A stretch of DNA of 64,000 nt, from assembly GCF_014203605.1 (NCBI RefSeq), contig NZ_JACHJJ010000029.1, positions 1 through 64,000 of the forward strand. The letters run 5' to 3'. The translations under genes were made by a program, and so were the position numbers. Of this stretch, positions 47,946 through 58,903 are shown one piece after another (the first letter of the stretch is position 1; every line of letters begins with the position of its first letter). The notes beneath the pieces are model-generated. The model saw only the letters and a list, made by a program, of their open reading frames with translations. It searched no databases and was not told the origin of the DNA. The stretch comes from Thiemannella venezuelensis (GTDB lineage: Bacteria; Actinomycetota; Actinomycetes; Streptosporangiales; Streptosporangiaceae).

Positions 47946-48815
47946 GTGGGACTGCTGGGCAGGATCAGGACCGAGCAGGGCGAGATGCCCGAGGCGCTGC
48001 GCAAGGTGGCCGAGGTGATCCTCACCGACCCGGCCGAGGCCGCGCGGTCGACGATCGTCGACCTGGCCGAGCGCAGCGGCACCTCGACCGCCACGATCAC
48101 CCGGTTCTGCCGCGGGCTCGGGTTCGGCGGCTACGCCGAGCTGCGCGTGGCCCTCGCCACCGAGACCGGCCGGGCCGCGCGGCAGCGCTGGGAGACCGAC
48201 ATCGGGCAGGAGATCCTGCCGGACGACGGCCTCGACCGGGTGCTGGGCGTGGTCTCGGGCAACGACATCCGCCTGATCCAGGAGACCGCCGCCCAGCTCG
48301 ACCTGGCCACCGTGGAGAAGGCCGCGGGCGCGATCGCCCAGGCCGGCCGGGTGCTGCTGTTCGGGGTCTCCAGCAGCGCGGCGGTGGCCAGCGAGATGGA
48401 GTACCGCCTGCAGCGCATCCGCATCCCGACCTGGAGCCGGTCCGACGCGCACAGCGCGCTGACCGACGCCGCCCTGCTCGGCCAGGGCGACGTGGCGATC
48501 GGCATCTCGCACAGCGGCAGGACCCGCGAGGCCATCGAGGTGCTCGCCGAGGCGGGCAGCCACGGCGCGATCACCGTGGCGGTCACCTCGCACCCGAGGT
48601 CGCCGCTGGCCGAGGTGGCCGAGCTGGTGGTCACCACCTCCAGCAGGGAGACGACCTTCCGCTCGGAAGGGTTCGCCGCGATCCACTCCCAGCTGCTCGT
48701 CCTCGACGTGATCTACGTCTCGGTCGCGCAGCGCACCTACGAGCGCACCCGGAAGGCGTTCGACCTGACCGTCCGTGCGGTGACCGGGCACCGGCTCCCG
48801 GAAGGAGACACATGA
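47946..48815 (+). CDS. RpiR/MurR-family regulator with SIS domain
   Basis: This 289-residue regulator has an N-terminal HTH_6 domain (GEMPEALRKVAEVILTDPAE, AARSTIVDLAERSGTSTATI, TRFCRGLGFGGYAELR) and a C-terminal SIS sugar-phosphate-binding domain (RVLLFGVSSSAAVASEMEYR, DVAIGISHSGRTREAIEVL). I use GTG 47946 because the ATG at 47907 lies upstream of the -10 box, while GGAGG precedes 47946 well. It overlaps the next SIS gene (ATGA) and is divergent from the kinase gene, so an amino-sugar phosphate is the likely signal. Confidence 0.9.
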   Translation: MGLLGRIRTEQGEMPEALRKVAEVILTDPAEAARSTIVDLAERSGTSTATITRFCRGLGFGGYAELRVALATETGRAARQRWETDIGQEILPDDGLDRVLGVVSGNDIRLIQETAAQLDLATVEKAAGAIAQAGRVLLFGVSSSAAVASEMEYRLQRIRIPTWSRSDAHSALTDAALLGQGDVAIGISHSGRTREAIEVLAEAGSHGAITVAVTSHPRSPLAEVAELVVTTSSRETTFRSEGFAAIHSQLLVLDVIYVSVAQRTYERTRKAFDLTVRAVTGHRLPEGDT

Positions 48816-49672
48816 CCGCGGAAACCGATGTGACGGGAGGGAACCCCTCCCGCCCCGACCCGGGGGCGCGGGCTCCGGACCCACCGGACGCCCGGCGACC
48901 CGCCGGCCCGCCGGGGCCGGACCTCCCGGACCCGGACGCCTACGTCCGGCACATAGCGGACCTCGTCCGGTCCATCCCCGTCGAGCAGGCGGACCCCATC
49001 AGGGCCGCCGCCGCGCTGGTCGCGGGGGCGCTGGACGGCGGCGGCGTCATCCAGGCGTTCGGCTCGGGCCACTCCGAGGCGGTCGCCATGGAGATCGCCG
49101 GCCGTGCGGGAGGCCTCGTGCCGACCAACCGGCTCGCGCTGCGGGACATCGTCCTGTACGGCGGGGCCGACCGGAGCGAACTCGAACGCTACGACCTCGA
49201 ACGCGACCCCGCGGTCGCCCACCGGATCCTCGACGCCGCCCCGATCGCGGACGGCGACCTGTTCGTCGTCATCTCCAGCTCCGGCGTCAACGGCGTCGTC
49301 GTCGAGCTGGCCACCCAGGTGAAGGAGCGCGGTCACGACCTGATCGCCATCACCTCTCTCGCGCACAGCTCCGCCGTCCCGGCCCGGCACCCCTCGGGCC
49401 GCAGACTGTGCGACCTCGCCGACGTGGTGCTCGACAACCGGGCGCCGTACGGCGACGCGGTGCTCCCGCTCCCGGGCGGCGGCGCCGTGGCGGCGGTCTC
49501 CACGATCACCTCGGCCCTGCTCGCCCAGCTCGTCGTCACCGGTGCCGTCGCCGAGATGCTCGCCGCCGGCCGGACGCCGCCGGTGTACCTGTCGGCGAAC
49601 GTCCCCGAGGGGGACGCGCACAACCTCGCCCTGGAGGCCCGGTACGCGGGCCGCATCCGCAGGGGCGGCTGA
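48812..49672 (+). CDS. SIS-domain sugar isomerase-like protein (UPF0309)
   Basis: This 286-residue protein has about 40 Pro/Asp-rich residues and then a SIS fold: GGVIQAFGSGHSEAVAMEIA, GRAGGLVPTNRLALRDIVL, DGDLFVVISSSGVNGVVVEL, GHDLIAITSLAHSSAVPARH and SANVPEGDAHNLALEARY. These match the UPF0309 group related to MurQ/AgaS, which act on phosphorylated amino sugars. The start overlaps the RpiR stop with GGAAGGAG upstream. With the kinase it probably forms a GlcNAc/MurNAc route. Confidence 0.85.
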   Translation: MTAETDVTGGNPSRPDPGARAPDPPDARRPAGPPGPDLPDPDAYVRHIADLVRSIPVEQADPIRAAAALVAGALDGGGVIQAFGSGHSEAVAMEIAGRAGGLVPTNRLALRDIVLYGGADRSELERYDLERDPAVAHRILDAAPIADGDLFVVISSSGVNGVVVELATQVKERGHDLIAITSLAHSSAVPARHPSGRRLCDLADVVLDNRAPYGDAVLPLPGGGAVAAVSTITSALLAQLVVTGAVAEMLAAGRTPPVYLSANVPEGDAHNLALEARYAGRIRRGG

Positions 49673-49896
49673 ACGGCGCGGGCCCGCCCGCTCCCTGGGA
49701 CACATCCGCTGAAGACGCAGCCGCCAAGACGCGGCCGGCGAAGGGGTCCTCCCACCCCGTCACGGAACCGGTGAAGGCCCGCTGCGTCCCGCCGGGCATC
49801 CGGCGACGGGTCCCCCCCGCACGCCGGACACCACGCGAGGGTCCGCCTCGCCGTGCCATCGAACACCTCGGGGGCCGCTCAGAAGGAGATCCGCCC

Positions 49897-51291
49897 ATGC
49901 CCCGACCCCCCTTGAAGATCATCCTCGCACTGACCCTGCCCCTCGTCCTGGTGGCCGTCGCCCTGGCCTCGCCGGCCTCGGCCGCCCAGGCGCTGCGCCT
50001 GCAGTACAAGACCAGCGCCGCCGGAGCCGTCACCGCACAGGCCGAGCCGTGGTTCAAGCTCGTCAACGACGGAACCGAGCCCGTCCCGCTCAGCCAGGTG
50101 AAGATCCGCTACTACTTCACGGGTGAGACCTCCTACCGGTTCGCCTGCTCATGGGCGGTGGTGAGCTGCTCCACCGTGACCGGGCACTTCGTCCCGCTGG
50201 CGAGCCCGGTCGCGGGCGCCGACCGGTACCTGGAGGTCGGCTTCACCTCCGGGACGCTGGCCCCCGGCGCGGACACCGGCGACATGCAGCTGCGCTTCCA
50301 CCGCACCGACTGGCAGAACTTCACCCAGTCCGACGACCACTCCTTCGGGGCGGGCCGCACCTCCTACGGAGACTGGGACAAGGTGGCCGTCTACGCCGGC
50401 GGGCGGCTCGTCTGGGGCACTCCGGCGGGCGGCGGGAGCGGGGAGCCCACACCGACGCCCACCGTCACCCCGACGGGGAACCCGGGCGGCCAGGGCACGC
50501 TCTTCGACGACTTCGCCTACACCGGCTCGTCCGATCCGCGGCTGGCGCAGCGCGGCTGGACGGTGCGCTCCGCCTCCGGCGGTCCGGGCGTGCCCGGCGC
50601 GACCTGGTCGCCCGGCGCGGTCACCTTCCCCTCGGCGGAGGGCGGCCAGGTCCTGCAGCTCGACTCCTCCACCGACGGCACCGGGGCGGGCACCGTGCAC
50701 ACCGAGCTCTCGACCGCCTCCCGCAAGTTCTTCGAGGGCACCTACGCCGCCCGGGTGAAGTTCAGCGACGCCCCGCTGTCCGGCCCCGACGGCGAGCACG
50801 TGGTGCAGACGTTCTTCACCATCACGCCGCTCCGGCAGAACATGGACCCGGACTACGGCGAGCTGGACTTCGAGTACCTGCCCAACGGCGGCTGGGGAGA
50901 GCCCGGCAACATCCTCTACGCCACGAGCTGGGAGACCTACCAGGCCGATCCCTGGCAGGCCGTCAACACCCACACCGAGGAGCGGGCGAGCTTCGCCGGC
51001 TGGCACGACCTGGTGATCCAGGTCTCCGGCGGCCGGATCAGGTACTACGTCGACGGGCGCCTGTTCGCCGACCACGGCGACGCCTACTATCCCGAGACGC
51101 CTATGTGGATCATGTTCAACCAGTGGTTCATCGACCTGCAGGGCGGCTCCGCCCCGCGCACCTACCGCCAGCAGGTCGACTGGGTCTACCACAGCAGGAA
51201 CGAGGTCGTCGCGCCCGCCGACGTGCTGAGCAGGGTCGCCGCCTTCCGGGCGGCCTCCACCACGTTCACCGACACCGTCCCCGCCCCCTGA
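49897..51291 (+). CDS. Secreted CBM3-GH16 glycoside hydrolase
   Basis: This 464-residue exported enzyme has a signal peptide (MPRPPLKIILALTLPLVLVA), a cellulose-binding family 3 module (about 30-175; LRLQYKTSAAGAVTAQAEPW, FKLVNDGTEPVPLSQVKIRY, DWDKVAVYAGGRLVWG), a Pro/Thr linker (PTPTPTVTPTG) and a GH16-like catalytic domain (about 200-440) with the ExDxE motif in YGELDFEYLPNGG. GH16 enzymes cut β-glucans or similar polymers; the substrate here is open. AGAAGGAG lies 8 bases before the ATG. The 224 bases upstream hold no gene. A strong hairpin separates it from the ABC importer genes. Confidence 0.85.
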   Translation: MPRPPLKIILALTLPLVLVAVALASPASAAQALRLQYKTSAAGAVTAQAEPWFKLVNDGTEPVPLSQVKIRYYFTGETSYRFACSWAVVSCSTVTGHFVPLASPVAGADRYLEVGFTSGTLAPGADTGDMQLRFHRTDWQNFTQSDDHSFGAGRTSYGDWDKVAVYAGGRLVWGTPAGGGSGEPTPTPTVTPTGNPGGQGTLFDDFAYTGSSDPRLAQRGWTVRSASGGPGVPGATWSPGAVTFPSAEGGQVLQLDSSTDGTGAGTVHTELSTASRKFFEGTYAARVKFSDAPLSGPDGEHVVQTFFTITPLRQNMDPDYGELDFEYLPNGGWGEPGNILYATSWETYQADPWQAVNTHTEERASFAGWHDLVIQVSGGRIRYYVDGRLFADHGDAYYPETPMWIMFNQWFIDLQGGSAPRTYRQQVDWVYHSRNEVVAPADVLSRVAAFRAASTTFTDTVPAP

Positions 51292-51296
51292 AGGAG

Positions 51297-51327
51297 CCGG
51301 TACGGCTCCCGCGCGGAGCCGTACCGG
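51297..51327 (+). terminator. Terminator after the GH16 gene
   Basis: CCGGTACGGCTCC and GGAGCCGTACCGG form a perfect 13-bp stem with a CGCGC loop, 6 bases after the stop. Confidence 0.75.
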
Positions 51328-51396
51328 CCCCCGGACCGGACCCCGGCACCCGCCCGGACCGGTCCGGGGGCCGTACCCCCCGAGAGAGAAGACACC

Positions 51397-52668
51397 ATGA
51401 AGCACCGCCTCCTGGCCGCTGCGGCCGCGCTGGCCCTGGCCGCCACCGCCGCGGCCTGCGGTTCCGGCTCCGGCGGCGGGTCCGCCGCCCCCGCGAGCAC
51501 CGGGCCCGCCAGGCTCACCGTCTGGATCATGGACGGGAGCGTCACCGACGAGCTCGCCAAGCGCTTCGAGACCGAGTACGAGGCCGCCCACCGGGGCGTC
51601 GACCTCGACATCCAGATCCAGGCCTGGGACGGCATCGGCGAGCGCGTCACCGCCGCCCTGGCCAGCACCGACGCCCCCGACGTGATCGAGGTCGGCAACA
51701 CCCAGGTCGCCCAGTACGCCGCCAGCGGCGGCGTCAAGGACCTCACCGACAAGGTCTCCGATCTCGCCGGCTCCGACTGGATCCCGGGGCTGGCCCAGCC
51801 GGGCAACATCGACGGCAGGCAGTACGGCGTGCCCTGGTACGCCGCCAACCGCGTCGTCGTCTACAACAAGGAGCTGTTCGCCGAGGCCGGGATCGAGGCC
51901 CCGCCCAGGACCCGCGACGAGTGGCTGGAGATCACCGCCAAGCTGAACGAGGGCGGGAACCAGGGCATCTACCTCACCGGGCAGACCTGGTACGCGCTGG
52001 CCGGGTTCATCTGGGACGAGGGCGGCGACCTGGCGGTCAAGGACGGCGACCGGTGGAAGGGCGCCCTCGACAGCCCGCAGGCGCTGGCCGGCATGGACTT
52101 CTACAAGCGGCTCCAGGCCCTCGGCAAGGGGCCGAAGGACGCCGACGAGGCCAACCCGCCGCAGCACGAGGTCTTCGCCCAGGGCAAGGTCGCCCAGATG
52201 ATCAACGTGCCCGGCGGCGCGGCCCGGGTGCTGGAGGTCGAACCGGGGATGAAGGGCAAGATGGGCTTCTTCCCGATCCCCGGCAAGACGGCCGACAAGC
52301 CCGGCGCGGTGTTCACCGGCGGCTCCGACCTGATCATCCCCGAGGCGTCGAAGAACCAGGACGCCGCCTACGAGGTGGTCAAGGCCCTGGCGGGGGAGAA
52401 GTTCCAGACCGACCTGGCCAAGACGATGAACTTCGTGCCCAACAGGGCGTCGCTGGCGCACGTGCTCGACGCCGACGAGGGCACCGCCGCCATGGCCAGG
52501 GGAGCGGCGGCGGGCAGGGCCACCCCCAACACCCCCAACTGGGCCGCGGTCGAGGCCACTTCCGTGATCAAGCAGTACATGACCGCCGTGCTCACCGGCA
52601 AGGACCCGGCGGCCGAGGCGCGCAAGGCGTCCGAGACCATCACCACCACCCTCAACAGCGGATCCTGA
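51397..52668 (+). CDS. Sugar ABC transporter substrate-binding lipoprotein (DasA-like)
   Basis: This 423-residue family 1 solute-binding protein has a lipoprotein signal (MKHRLLAAAAALALAATAAA, then CGSGSGGG). The mature part has ARLTVWIMDGSVTDELAKRF, DAPDVIEVGNTQVAQYAASG, DGRQYGVPWYAANRVVVYNK, FAQGKVAQMINVPGGAARVL and FTGGSDLIIPEASKNQDAAY. It most resembles DasA/NgcE-type chitobiose or oligosaccharide binders, which fits the amino-sugar genes nearby, but the ligand is not proven. Permeases DasB- and DasC-like follow. Confidence 0.82.
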   Translation: MKHRLLAAAAALALAATAAACGSGSGGGSAAPASTGPARLTVWIMDGSVTDELAKRFETEYEAAHRGVDLDIQIQAWDGIGERVTAALASTDAPDVIEVGNTQVAQYAASGGVKDLTDKVSDLAGSDWIPGLAQPGNIDGRQYGVPWYAANRVVVYNKELFAEAGIEAPPRTRDEWLEITAKLNEGGNQGIYLTGQTWYALAGFIWDEGGDLAVKDGDRWKGALDSPQALAGMDFYKRLQALGKGPKDADEANPPQHEVFAQGKVAQMINVPGGAARVLEVEPGMKGKMGFFPIPGKTADKPGAVFTGGSDLIIPEASKNQDAAYEVVKALAGEKFQTDLAKTMNFVPNRASLAHVLDADEGTAAMARGAAAGRATPNTPNWAAVEATSVIKQYMTAVLTGKDPAAEARKASETITTTLNSGS

Positions 52669-52737
52669 GACCCCCGCGGGCCCCCGGCTCCCGGACGTCG
52701 CCGGAGCCGGGGCCCGCCAGAACCGGAGGGAGCGAGC

Positions 52738-53703
52738 GTGCCCGCCGCCACCCGGACCCCGGCCCCGCCGCGACGGCGGCAGACGCCGCGGGCCCCGACA
52801 GGAAGACCCCGCAGGCGCAGGAACCCGTGGCCCTACCTGCTCATCGCCCCCGCCGTGGCCGGCGGCGTCTTCCTGCTGCTCTACCCGCTGCTGCGCGCCG
52901 CGACGATCTCCTTCCAGCACTTCCGGATGGGCGAGCTCATCCGGGGCGGCGCGGAGCTCGTCGGCCTGGACAACTACCGGGAACTGCTGGCCGCCGAGGA
53001 GTTCTGGGCGGTCACGCTGCGCACCTTCGCCTGGACCGCGGTCAACGTGGTGCTCATCGTGGGGATCTCGACCGGCGTCGCGCTCATGCTGGCCCGGCTC
53101 GGCCGGCGCATGCGCGTCGCGCTGATGAGCGCGCTCGCCCTCGTCTGGGCCACCCCGGTCATCGCGGCCACCACGATCTTCCAATGGCTGTTCCAGTCGG
53201 AGCTGGGGGTCGTCAACTGGGTGCTGACCCGCCTCGGATTCGGCTCCTTCCAGGGCTACTCCTGGTTCGCCGACGGCGGGGCGATGTTCGGCGTGCTGGT
53301 GACACTGGTGGTCTGGCAGTCGGTGCCGTTCGCCGCGCTCACCCTGTACGCGGGCCTGACCACGATCCCCGCCGAACTGTACGAGTCGGCCAGGATCGAC
53401 GGCGGCACCGGGAGGCAGATCTTCGCCAGGGTGACCTTCCCGATCCTGCGCCCGATGTTCGCGCTCGTCACCTCGCTCGAGGTGATCTGGGTCTTCAAGT
53501 GCTTCCCGCAGATCTGGGTGCTCAGCCAGGGCGGTCCCGACGACGCGACGACCACGCTGCCGGTCTACGCCTTCAAGGTCGCCCGGGTGCTGCACCGCTA
53601 CGACCTCGGCTCGGCCGTCGCCATGCTCACCGTGGCGATCCTCGCCGTCGCCCTGGTCGGCAACCTGCGCCGGATGCTCAGGCAGGAAGGAAACGAGTCA
53701 TGA
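52738..53703 (+). CDS. Sugar ABC transporter permease (DasB-like, MalF type)
   Basis: This 321-residue membrane protein has a basic N-terminal tail, then helices beginning NPWPYLLIAPAVAGGVFLLL. Signature parts are LVGLDNYRELLAAEEFWAVT, WATPVIAATTIFQWLFQSEL and the EAA loop AELYESARIDGGTGRQIFAR. The start is GTG with GGAGGGAGC upstream. It overlaps the next permease gene by 4 bases. Confidence 0.9.
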   Translation: MPAATRTPAPPRRRQTPRAPTGRPRRRRNPWPYLLIAPAVAGGVFLLLYPLLRAATISFQHFRMGELIRGGAELVGLDNYRELLAAEEFWAVTLRTFAWTAVNVVLIVGISTGVALMLARLGRRMRVALMSALALVWATPVIAATTIFQWLFQSELGVVNWVLTRLGFGSFQGYSWFADGGAMFGVLVTLVVWQSVPFAALTLYAGLTTIPAELYESARIDGGTGRQIFARVTFPILRPMFALVTSLEVIWVFKCFPQIWVLSQGGPDDATTTLPVYAFKVARVLHRYDLGSAVAMLTVAILAVALVGNLRRMLRQEGNES

Positions 53704-54560
53704 GAACGCGCACCCGGCCGGGGAGGAGGCCGGCCGTGAGGGCGGGCAGGATCGCCCTCAACACCGCCGCGGCGGCCGTACTCGCCGTTATGATCTTCCC
53801 GGTCTACTGGATGTTCGCCACCGCGTTCAAGCCGGCGGCGGAGATCCAGTCCGAGACGCCGAGCCTGTGGCCCGCGCACCCGACGCTGGAGCACTTCGCC
53901 GCCGCGGTGGGCGCCGACGGGTTCTGGACGTTCTGGCGCAACAGCCTGGCCGTCACCGCCGCCGCCGTGCTCCTGGCCCTGGCGGTCTCGCTGCTGTCGG
54001 CCTTCGCCGTGGCCCGGATGCGCTGGCGCGGCAGGGGGCCCTTCATCGTCATGGTCTTCGCCGCGCAGATGGCTCCGTGGGAGGCGCTGCTCGTGCCGAT
54101 GTTCATCATCGCCAGGGACACCGAGCTGCTCGACTCGCTGGCCATGCTCACCGGCGTCTACTTCATGATCACGCTGCCGTTCACGATCGTCACCCTGCGC
54201 GGCTTCCTCGCCGCCGTCCCCGCAGAGGTGGAGGAGGCCGCTCTGGTCGACGGCTGCACCCGGCTCGCCGCCTTCCGCCGGGTGGTCTTCCCGCTGCTCG
54301 CACCCGGCCTGATGGCCACCTCGCTGTTCGGGTTCATCACCGCCTGGAACGAGTTCGCGTTCGTCAACGTGCTGATCATCAAGGACCAGGGCAAGCGCAC
54401 GCTCCCGGTGTGGTTGTCGTCCTTCCGCGACGTGTTCGGCACCGACTGGGGCGCCACCATGGCCGCCGCCACCCTGTTCGCCCTGCCGGTGCTGGTGGTC
54501 TTCCTGTTCCTGCAGCGCAGGGTCGGGGCGGGAATGATCGCGGGGGCGGTGAAGGGCTGA
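53700..54560 (+). CDS. Sugar ABC transporter permease (DasC-like, MalG type)
   Basis: This 286-residue permease has MIFPVYWMFATAFKPAAEIQ, FWTFWRNSLAVTAAAVLLAL, the EAA loop EVEEAALVDGCTRLAAFRRV and FGFITAWNEFAFVNVLI. The ATG overlaps the previous stop. No ATPase gene follows; in actinomycetes such importers usually share the MsiK ATPase encoded elsewhere. Two overlapping hairpins lie directly downstream. Confidence 0.9.
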   Translation: MRTRTRPGRRPAVRAGRIALNTAAAAVLAVMIFPVYWMFATAFKPAAEIQSETPSLWPAHPTLEHFAAAVGADGFWTFWRNSLAVTAAAVLLALAVSLLSAFAVARMRWRGRGPFIVMVFAAQMAPWEALLVPMFIIARDTELLDSLAMLTGVYFMITLPFTIVTLRGFLAAVPAEVEEAALVDGCTRLAAFRRVVFPLLAPGLMATSLFGFITAWNEFAFVNVLIIKDQGKRTLPVWLSSFRDVFGTDWGATMAAATLFALPVLVVFLFLQRRVGAGMIAGAVKG

Positions 54561-54563
54561 CCC

Positions 54564-54613
54564 GGCGGGTACGGCCCGCGCCTCTCCGGCGGGCCGTACC
54601 CGCCGGAGAGGCG
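54564..54613 (+). terminator. Two overlapping, mutually exclusive hairpins after dasC-like gene
   Basis: Hairpin A: GGCGGGTACGGCCCGC (54564-54579) with GCGGGCCGTACCCGCC (54589-54604), a perfect 16-bp stem. Hairpin B: CGCCTCTCCGGCGGG (54579-54593) with CCCGCCGGAGAGGCG (54599-54613), a perfect 15-bp stem. They share bases, so only one can form at a time. Confidence 0.75.
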
Positions 54614-54745
54614 CCCCGGAGGACTGAAACGCGCGGGGTTCCCGTGCGGCGGTGCGTCTCGCGCCACGGCAGACGCCCCCTATGCACGGACGTGACGCTG
54701 AGGTTATATGGAATTGCATTCGGCTCGGGACCGTCGCGATCGCAC

Positions 54746-54765
54746 GTCGGAGCGCTTGCACCGAC
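54746..54765. promoter_or_regulatory. Candidate operator upstream of the glycerol-type ABC operon
   Basis: GTCGGAGCGC and TTGCACCGAC make an imperfect palindrome (GTCGG arms perfect, 7 of 8 outer pairs) about 40 bases before the first ATPase gene. It has an AGCGCT-like core as in LacI-type sites. It is weak evidence on its own. Confidence 0.35.
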
Positions 54766-54807
54766 CGCACGGTTTCGATCATGCTCCGGCAGAGAGGACC
54801 GGGCACC

Positions 54808-55899
54808 GTGACGCTGATTCTCGACGGCGTTCGCGTGCGGCAGCGCGGAGAGCCCTGGCTGGACGGCATCGACCTCGAATTCCCGAGCGGGATGACGACG
54901 CTCATCGGCCCGCTGGCGGCGGGGAAGACGACGCTGATGCGCGTCGCCGCAGGGCTGCTGCCGCCCACCGCCGGGCGCGTCGTCGTCAACGGGAAGGACG
55001 TCACCCCGGTCTCGGTGCGGAAGAGGTCGGTGGCCTTCGTCTACCAGCAGTTCATCAACTACCCGTCGCTGACGGTCTACGAGAACATCGCCTCCCCGCT
55101 GCGCCTGGCGCGCTCCTTCCCCAAGGAGGACGTCGACCGGCGGGTGCGCGAGGTCGCCGAGCTCATGGGCATCGGGGACCTGCTCGGGCGCCGGCCCGCC
55201 GAGCTGTCGGGCGGCCAGCAGCAGCGCACCGCCATCGCCCGGGCGCTGGCCCGTCCCGTCGACGTGCTGCTGCTGGACGAGCCGCTCGCCAACCTCGACT
55301 ACAAGCTCCGGGAACAGCTGCGCGCCGATCTGAAGGGCATGTTCGCCGGCTCCCCGGGCGTGGTCCTGTACTCCACCGCGGACCCGGCCGAGGCGCTGAC
55401 CTTCGCGGCGCCGACGGTGGTCCTGGGCGAGGGCCGGGTCCGGCACGCCGGCGACGCGGCGGACATGTACGACCGGCCGCCGACGCTGGCCGTCGCCGCG
55501 ACGCTCAGCGATCCGCCGCTGAACCTCCTGCCGGGCGTCGTGCGCGACGGCCGGATCGAATGCCTCGGGGTCTCCTTCCCGGCCCCCGGGGTGCAGGGCT
55601 CCGGCCGCCGCGTCGTCCTCGGGGTCCGCCCCCACCAGGTGAGCATCGAGCGGACCGGCCCCGGCGGGCTGGAGTTCCCCGCGGAGATCCGGCTCGCGGA
55701 GGTGACGGGGAGCACGACCTTCCTCCACCTGCTCCTGCCCGACCGGCGGCACCTCGTCGCCCAGCTGCCCGGGACCCGGCTGTTCACCCCGGGGGAGCCG
55801 GCGGTGGCCCACGTGGACCCCGCGCACGTCTTCGTCTTCGACGAGGCCGGCGGGAACCTGCTCGCCACGTCGGCGGCGGAGGTCGGTCCGCATGGCTGA
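54808..55899 (+). CDS. glpS: Glycerol-type ABC transporter ATP-binding protein GlpS
   Basis: This 363-residue ATPase has Walker A GPLAAGKTT, YQQFINYPSLTVYENI, signature ELSGGQQQRTAIARALAR, Walker B VDVLLLDEPLANLDYKLR and a C-terminal TOBE-like part (VVLGVRPHQVSIE). The switch His is missing: the H-loop reads LYSTADPAEAL where most have THD. That is a family trait of GlpS, which works as a heterodimer with GlpT. The GTG at 54808 fits the domain start; an ATG at 54781 is possible. It overlaps glpT by 8 bases. The order matches the rhizobial glpSTPQUV glycerol operon. Confidence 0.85.
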   Translation: MTLILDGVRVRQRGEPWLDGIDLEFPSGMTTLIGPLAAGKTTLMRVAAGLLPPTAGRVVVNGKDVTPVSVRKRSVAFVYQQFINYPSLTVYENIASPLRLARSFPKEDVDRRVREVAELMGIGDLLGRRPAELSGGQQQRTAIARALARPVDVLLLDEPLANLDYKLREQLRADLKGMFAGSPGVVLYSTADPAEALTFAAPTVVLGEGRVRHAGDAADMYDRPPTLAVAATLSDPPLNLLPGVVRDGRIECLGVSFPAPGVQGSGRRVVLGVRPHQVSIERTGPGGLEFPAEIRLAEVTGSTTFLHLLLPDRRHLVAQLPGTRLFTPGEPAVAHVDPAHVFVFDEAGGNLLATSAAEVGPHG

Positions 55900-57015
55900 C
55901 ATCCGCCTGGAGGAGGTGTCCCACAGCTACGACGGGGGCCGGACGTGGGCGCTCAAGCCGATGACCTGGACCTGGCGGAGCGCCAGGGCGTATGCGCTGC
56001 TCGGGCCGAGCGGGTGCGGCAAGTCCACGCTCCTGAACATCGTCTCCGGCCTGCTCTCCCCGACGACGGGGCGGATCTGGCTGGACGACCGGGAGGTCAC
56101 CGCGGTGCCGACCGCGGGCCGCAACATCGCCCAGGTCTTCCAGTTCCCGGTCCTCTACGAGGAGATGTCGGTCTACGACAACCTCGCCTTCCCGCTGCGC
56201 AACCGCCGGTACCCCCGGGCGGAGGTCGACCGGCGGGTGCGCGAGGTCTCCCGGATGCTCGGGCTGGACGACCATCTCGGCCGCAGGTCGCGGCGGCTGG
56301 ACCCGGGACGGCAGCAGATCGTCAGCCTGGGCCGCGGGCTGGTCCGCCCCGAGGTCGCGGCGGTCCTGCTCGACGAGCCCCTCACCGTCATCGATCCGGC
56401 GATGAAGTGGACGTTGCGCAGCAAGCTGAAGGAGATCCACCGCGACACCGGCCACACGCTCATCTACGTCACCCACGACCAGACCGAGGCGCTGACCTTC
56501 GCCGACGAGGTGGTCGTCCTCAAGGACGGGGAGATCGTGCAGGCCGGCGAGCCGGCCGAGCTGTTCCTGGCGCCCGCGCACGAGTTCGTCGGCCACTTCA
56601 TCGGCTCACCCGGCATGAACGTGCTGCCCGCCGAGATCGCCGGAGGGGTGGTCCGGGTCGGCGGGACGGCGGTCGGGCGCGCCGCGGGCGACGGCGGTGA
56701 ACTCCCGCCGGGCCCGGTGCGGATCGGAGTCCGGCCGGAGTTCGTCCGGATCACCGCCGGGCAGGACGCCCCGGACGCCGGAGACCCGGCGGGCCCGGGC
56801 CTGGCGGCGCGGATCACCGGGTTGGACCGCATGGGCTCCCACCACCTCGTGCACGCCCGGGTGGACGGCCACGCCCTGGTCTCCAAGACCGGTCCCGGTT
56901 CCCGGTACGAGCCCGGCACCGCCGCGTTCCTGCGGTTCGACCCCGGCCGCGCGTTCCTGTTCCGGGACGAGGTCCGGTGCGGATCGCTCATGCCCCTCGA
57001 AGGGAGGGGGGGAAC

Positions 57016-57019
<4 letters not shown>
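55892..57019 (+). CDS. glpT: Glycerol-type ABC transporter ATP-binding protein GlpT
   Basis: This 375-residue ATPase has Walker A GPSGCGKS, QVFQFPVLYEEMSVYDNLAF, Walker B AVLLDEPLTVIDP and a normal H-loop IYVTHDQTEALTFADEVVVL. The signature is degenerate: RRLDPGRQQIVSLGRGLVR replaces LSGGQ. Paired with GlpS, its Walker A/His would work with the good signature of GlpS, leaving one consensus and one degenerate ATP site. This glycerol-importer glpT must not be confused with the G3P antiporter of the same name. Confidence 0.85.
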
Positions 57020-58020
<1,001 letters not shown>

Positions 58021-58025
58021 GCCGG

Positions 58026-58901
<876 letters not shown>

Positions 58902-58903
58902 CC

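Noticed and set aside
50151-54560. A 1469-codon + strand frame crossing the GH16, DasA-like and DasB-like genes
   Set aside because: Only its last 287 codons (from 53700) are real, as the DasC-like permease; the rest reads out of frame through well-supported genes.
54746-54765. Firm LacI-type operator for the glycerol operon controlled by the regulator at 1-564
   Set aside because: The palindrome is imperfect and no link to the distant LacI gene can be shown, so it is listed only as a weak candidate.
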